7,274 nucleotides of DNA from Thermodesulfobacteriota bacterium (lineage in GTDB: Bacteria > Desulfobacterota > Desulfocorpusculales > Desulfocorpusculum), in the NCBI GenBank assembly GCA_028275295.1, contig JAPWUY010000082.1, positions 1 through 7,274 on the forward strand, in the 5' to 3' direction. Within the stretch, counting starts at the first letter, position 1. Every line of letters begins with the position of its first letter. The notes below the pieces were generated by a model. That model had not been told where the DNA came from, ran no database searches, and saw only the letters and a list, made by a program, of their open reading frames with translations. This document shows, piece after piece, positions 5,515-7,274 of the stretch. Both the position numbers and the translations under genes were made by a program.

Positions 5515-6102
5515 TCAGTGAAAGAAGGGAAGCCTCACGAGGAGGAGAAAACCGTTAGCGCTCAGCATGGCTCCCACGGCTGCTAGCACTATGGAGAACC
5601 CATACATGAGCGGGGATGTGGAGAGAATTGCCACAGTGGCCATTACTATGGCTATCTGAAGCAACACCTCGGCATAATCGAAGTAGGGATCCTTGTCCCT
5701 GTTCAAATCCCTCTCGTGCTCTAGTCTTCTGGCTTCTGCCTCTATCTCCTTCTTCTCTGAGTTGTAACGTCTCTCCTCTTCCTCTACCTTTTTTCGCAGT
5801 TTCTCGTAGTGATCTCGGACCTCCTGGCTCACCCCTTCTCCCCTCTCCAGAAGTCCCGCCTCCAAGCGCATCTTCTCTATCCTGTAGAGGTGCTCCCTTA
5901 TGACCTTGGCCTGATAGTAAGCCCACTGGTCCGAGGCCTGTTGCTGAGCGAGGAGCATCTCCTTCATGGCATTATTGCCCCCTAAGGATGTGACAGCCAA
6001 GATCACGGCATAGATGGCGGTGGTGAGAGCGACCTTCCTCGTGAAGGCCTTTTCCCTTATCTCGCTCATCTCTTCGGGATCCGGAATCTCTATCTCAGCC
6101 AT
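5515..6102 (-). CDS. DUF4337-type membrane protein with cytoplasmic coiled coil
   Basis: The 195-residue protein fits the DUF4337 pattern: an acidic N-terminus (MAEIEIPDPEEMSEIREKAF), TM1 at about 24-40, then GNNAMKEMLLAQQQASDQWAYYQAK (43-66), which is the signature region as I remember it. A highly charged helical stretch at about 70-135 (LRKKVEEEERRYNSEKKEI) is a likely coiled coil. Two C-terminal hydrophobic segments follow, at about 146-162 and 166-188. The function of the family is not known to me. I chose the ATG at 6102 because the longer frame to 6276 adds a non-conserved Pro/Arg/Ser-rich stretch, and AAGGAGGAAGAGGGG lies directly upstream. It is divergent from the uvrA-family gene across about 230 bp and convergent with the lipoprotein gene, so it is probably monocistronic. 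Confidence 0.85.
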   Translation of the reverse strand: MAEIEIPDPEEMSEIREKAFTRKVALTTAIYAVILAVTSLGGNNAMKEMLLAQQQASDQWAYYQAKVIREHLYRIEKMRLEAGLLERGEGVSQEVRDHYEKLRKKVEEEERRYNSEKKEIEAEARRLEHERDLNRDKDPYFDYAEVLLQIAIVMATVAILSTSPLMYGFSIVLAAVGAMLSANGFLLLVRLPFFH

Positions 6103-6153
6103 TGTCCCCTCTTCCTCCTTGGCCAACCAATGTCCCAGACTCGAAGGTCTTCT

Positions 6154-6182
6154 ATTATGGCTTGCCTTCTCCTGGAAAAAAA
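6154..6182 (-). promoter_or_regulatory. Weak promoter candidate for the DUF4337 gene
   Basis: The minus strand has a CATAAT box (6154-6159, five of six matches to TATAAT), about 50 nt before the ATG at 6102. Seventeen bases upstream is only a T-run (6177-6182), a poor -35. The -10 is good enough to mention, but the promoter is not secure. Confidence 0.3.
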
Positions 6183-6198
6183 GGGGACAGGAGGTCCG

Positions 6199-6228
6199 TT
6201 GAATACCCGATGGATGGGGGCTTAGACT
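6199..6228 (+). promoter_or_regulatory. Promoter candidate for the uvrA-family gene
   Basis: TTGAAT (6199-6204) and TAGACT (6223-6228), each four of six consensus matches, are separated by 18 bp. The start site would be near 6235, leaving a leader of about 100 nt. I looked for a LexA box (E. coli type CTG-N10-CAG or Firmicute type GAAC-N4-GTTC) in 6103-6336 and saw none, so SOS control is not evident here. Confidence 0.35.
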
Positions 6229-6336
6229 ATTCCTTTGAGGCGGAGAATCTCTTCTCTGCTCTCTTGGGATGGGCATTTATCCCTTTCAGGCGATCTCGAG
6301 AATCTCCCCATGGAAGGAGAAGAAATTTTTGGCAGA

Positions 6337-7274
6337 ATGAATTTCGGACCCGCCATAGAACTTAGGAATGTTCGGCAGAACAACCTCAAGGGCTTCGATC
6401 TCTCCATACCCATAGGGAAGTGGATCACCATCACTGGTCCTTCTGGCTCTGGAAAGTCCTCCTTGGCAATGGATGTCCTCTACGCCGAGGGTCAAAGGAG
6501 GTACGTCGAGACCTTCTCCGCTTATGCGAGGCAATTCCTCGAAAGGATGGATAGGCCAAGGGTGGACGAGGTGAGGGGAATACCTCCAGCCCTGGCCATA
6601 GAGGGGAACCAGCCTGTTCGCACCTCTCGCTCCACCGTGGGGACAATGACCGAACTGACGGACTTTCTCAAACTCCTTTTCGCTAGGATGGCCGTCCCCC
6701 ATTGCAGCAACTGTGGCATCGAGATCCAAAAGAGCACTCCGGAGACTATATGGGTAGAGTCCCGAAGCTGGCCCCAGAATGGCTCGTGGAACATATCCTT
6801 CCCACTGGAAGTCGAGGGAAGGGATATCCAGGAGATTCGCTCCGGCCTCTTGAGGATGGGTTTTTTCCGCATTGTGAGAGGGGCCGAGGTCATCAACCTG
6901 GAGGATTGGACTCAAGGGCCGGGGGAAGATCGGATTCATGTGCTCGTGGACAGATTCCCGGCCTCCTCGGGCGACAGGGGCAGGTTCGTGGATTCCCTGG
7001 AGATGGCCTTCAGGTACGGGAAAGGCTGGGCCACCTTCCATTTCCCCGATGGCTCCACCAGGACATTCAGCAACCTCTGGAGGTGCAGCAGATGCGGCAA
7101 GGAGATAAAGGAACCCCCAGCCAATCTATTCTCCTTCAATAGTCCAATGGGGGCCTGCCCCTCTTGCAAGGGATTCGGAAGGATCATCGACATAGATCCT
7201 GAGCTTGTAGTGCCAGAGCCCTGGCGCACAATAAGGCAAGGGGCAATAAAACCTTTCGCCACCCCCGCAGCCCG
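6337..7274 (+). CDS. uvrA: UvrA-family ABC ATPase, N-terminal part (runs off the right edge)
   Basis: UvrA recognises bulky DNA lesions and loads UvrB in nucleotide excision repair. The first 312 codons are present. They encode IELRNVRQNNLKGFDL, Walker A GPSGSGKS (34-41), LYAEGQRRYVETFSAYARQF (48-67), RSTVGTMTEL (98-107), an extra cysteine pair CSNC (123-126), and the family zinc module C250-X2-C253-X20-C274-X2-C277 within CSRCGKE...NLFSFNSPMGACPSC. The zinc spacing matches classical UvrA. However, Walker A has Pro where canonical UvrA has Leu (GLSGSGKSS). ETFSAYARQFLERMDRP and the PVRTSRSTVGTMTEL region match a UvrA paralogue group that I recall from proteobacteria, some members of which are unusually long. 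Residues 140-245 are the least conserved part. The start is either 6337 or an in-frame ATG at 6310. AAGGAGA (6314-6320) is rather far from the first and inside the second. The second half and signature motifs are outside the window. Confidence 0.88.
   Translation, partial: MNFGPAIELRNVRQNNLKGFDLSIPIGKWITITGPSGSGKSSLAMDVLYAEGQRRYVETFSAYARQFLERMDRPRVDEVRGIPPALAIEGNQPVRTSRSTVGTMTELTDFLKLLFARMAVPHCSNCGIEIQKSTPETIWVESRSWPQNGSWNISFPLEVEGRDIQEIRSGLLRMGFFRIVRGAEVINLEDWTQGPGEDRIHVLVDRFPASSGDRGRFVDSLEMAFRYGKGWATFHFPDGSTRTFSNLWRCSRCGKEIKEPPANLFSFNSPMGACPSCKGFGRIIDIDPELVVPEPWRTIRQGAIKPFATPAA

Noticed and set aside
6103..6276. Longer N-terminus for the DUF4337 protein
   Set aside because: The extra 58 residues are Arg/Pro/Ser-rich and precede the acidic family N-terminus. 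A strong ribosome binding site lies within that stretch, just before the ATG at 6102.
6286..7041. 251-codon open frame on the minus strand
   Set aside because: It is antisense to the clear UvrA reading with Walker A and zinc motifs. The product is Gly/Pro/His-rich with no family resemblance.
1..7274. CRISPR arrays, insertion sequences, integrase or attachment sites, tRNA genes
   Set aside because: I saw no regularly spaced repeats, no transposase or integrase motifs, and no tRNA TpsiC/anticodon arms on either strand by eye.

Overview
The window looks like chromosomal DNA from a Gram-negative (diderm), probably thermophilic bacterium, perhaps of the Thermodesulfobacteriota (former Deltaproteobacteria) type. 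The evidence is an apolipoprotein N-acyltransferase, a lipobox-bearing lipoprotein, a two-component diguanylate cyclase, moderate-to-high GC, and arginine codons dominated by AGG/AGA. The taxonomic placement is inference. I see no rRNA, tRNA, CRISPR array, insertion sequence or phage gene, so this reads as ordinary core or near-core sequence with a few poorly characterised families.

Layout. Positions 1-4846 hold six genes, all on the minus strand and so read right to left. First come an unrecognised double-zinc-ribbon protein (4001-4846) and a nucleoside phosphorylase (3243-3995), 5 bp apart. After a 155-bp gap with a good sigma70-like promoter comes a response regulator with a GGDEF domain (2197-3087). 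It overlaps a radical SAM protein with an unusual CX4CX2C cluster motif (1332-2207) by 11 bp. After about 200 bp with no clear gene comes an alkaline-phosphatase-superfamily metalloenzyme (155 to about 1129). Its stop codon overlaps (ATGA) the start of lnt, of which only the first 52 codons are inside the window (1-158).

Positions 4847-4996 are a divergent regulatory region. On its right, a small plus-strand lipoprotein gene (4997-5479) converges on a minus-strand DUF4337-type membrane/coiled-coil protein (5515-6102). Another divergent region (6103-6336) separates that gene from a plus-strand uvrA-family gene, which runs off the right edge. Its sequence matches a paralogous UvrA group better than the canonical excinuclease subunit.

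Functional links are loose. The REC-GGDEF/radical SAM pair is almost certainly translationally coupled, as are metalloenzyme/lnt and zinc-ribbon/phosphorylase. None of these pairs forms a pathway I can name. The points most worth following up are the uncharacterised zinc-ribbon protein next to a nucleoside phosphorylase, the radical SAM enzyme tied to a c-di-GMP signalling protein, and the non-canonical UvrA. I found no clearly new multi-gene system.
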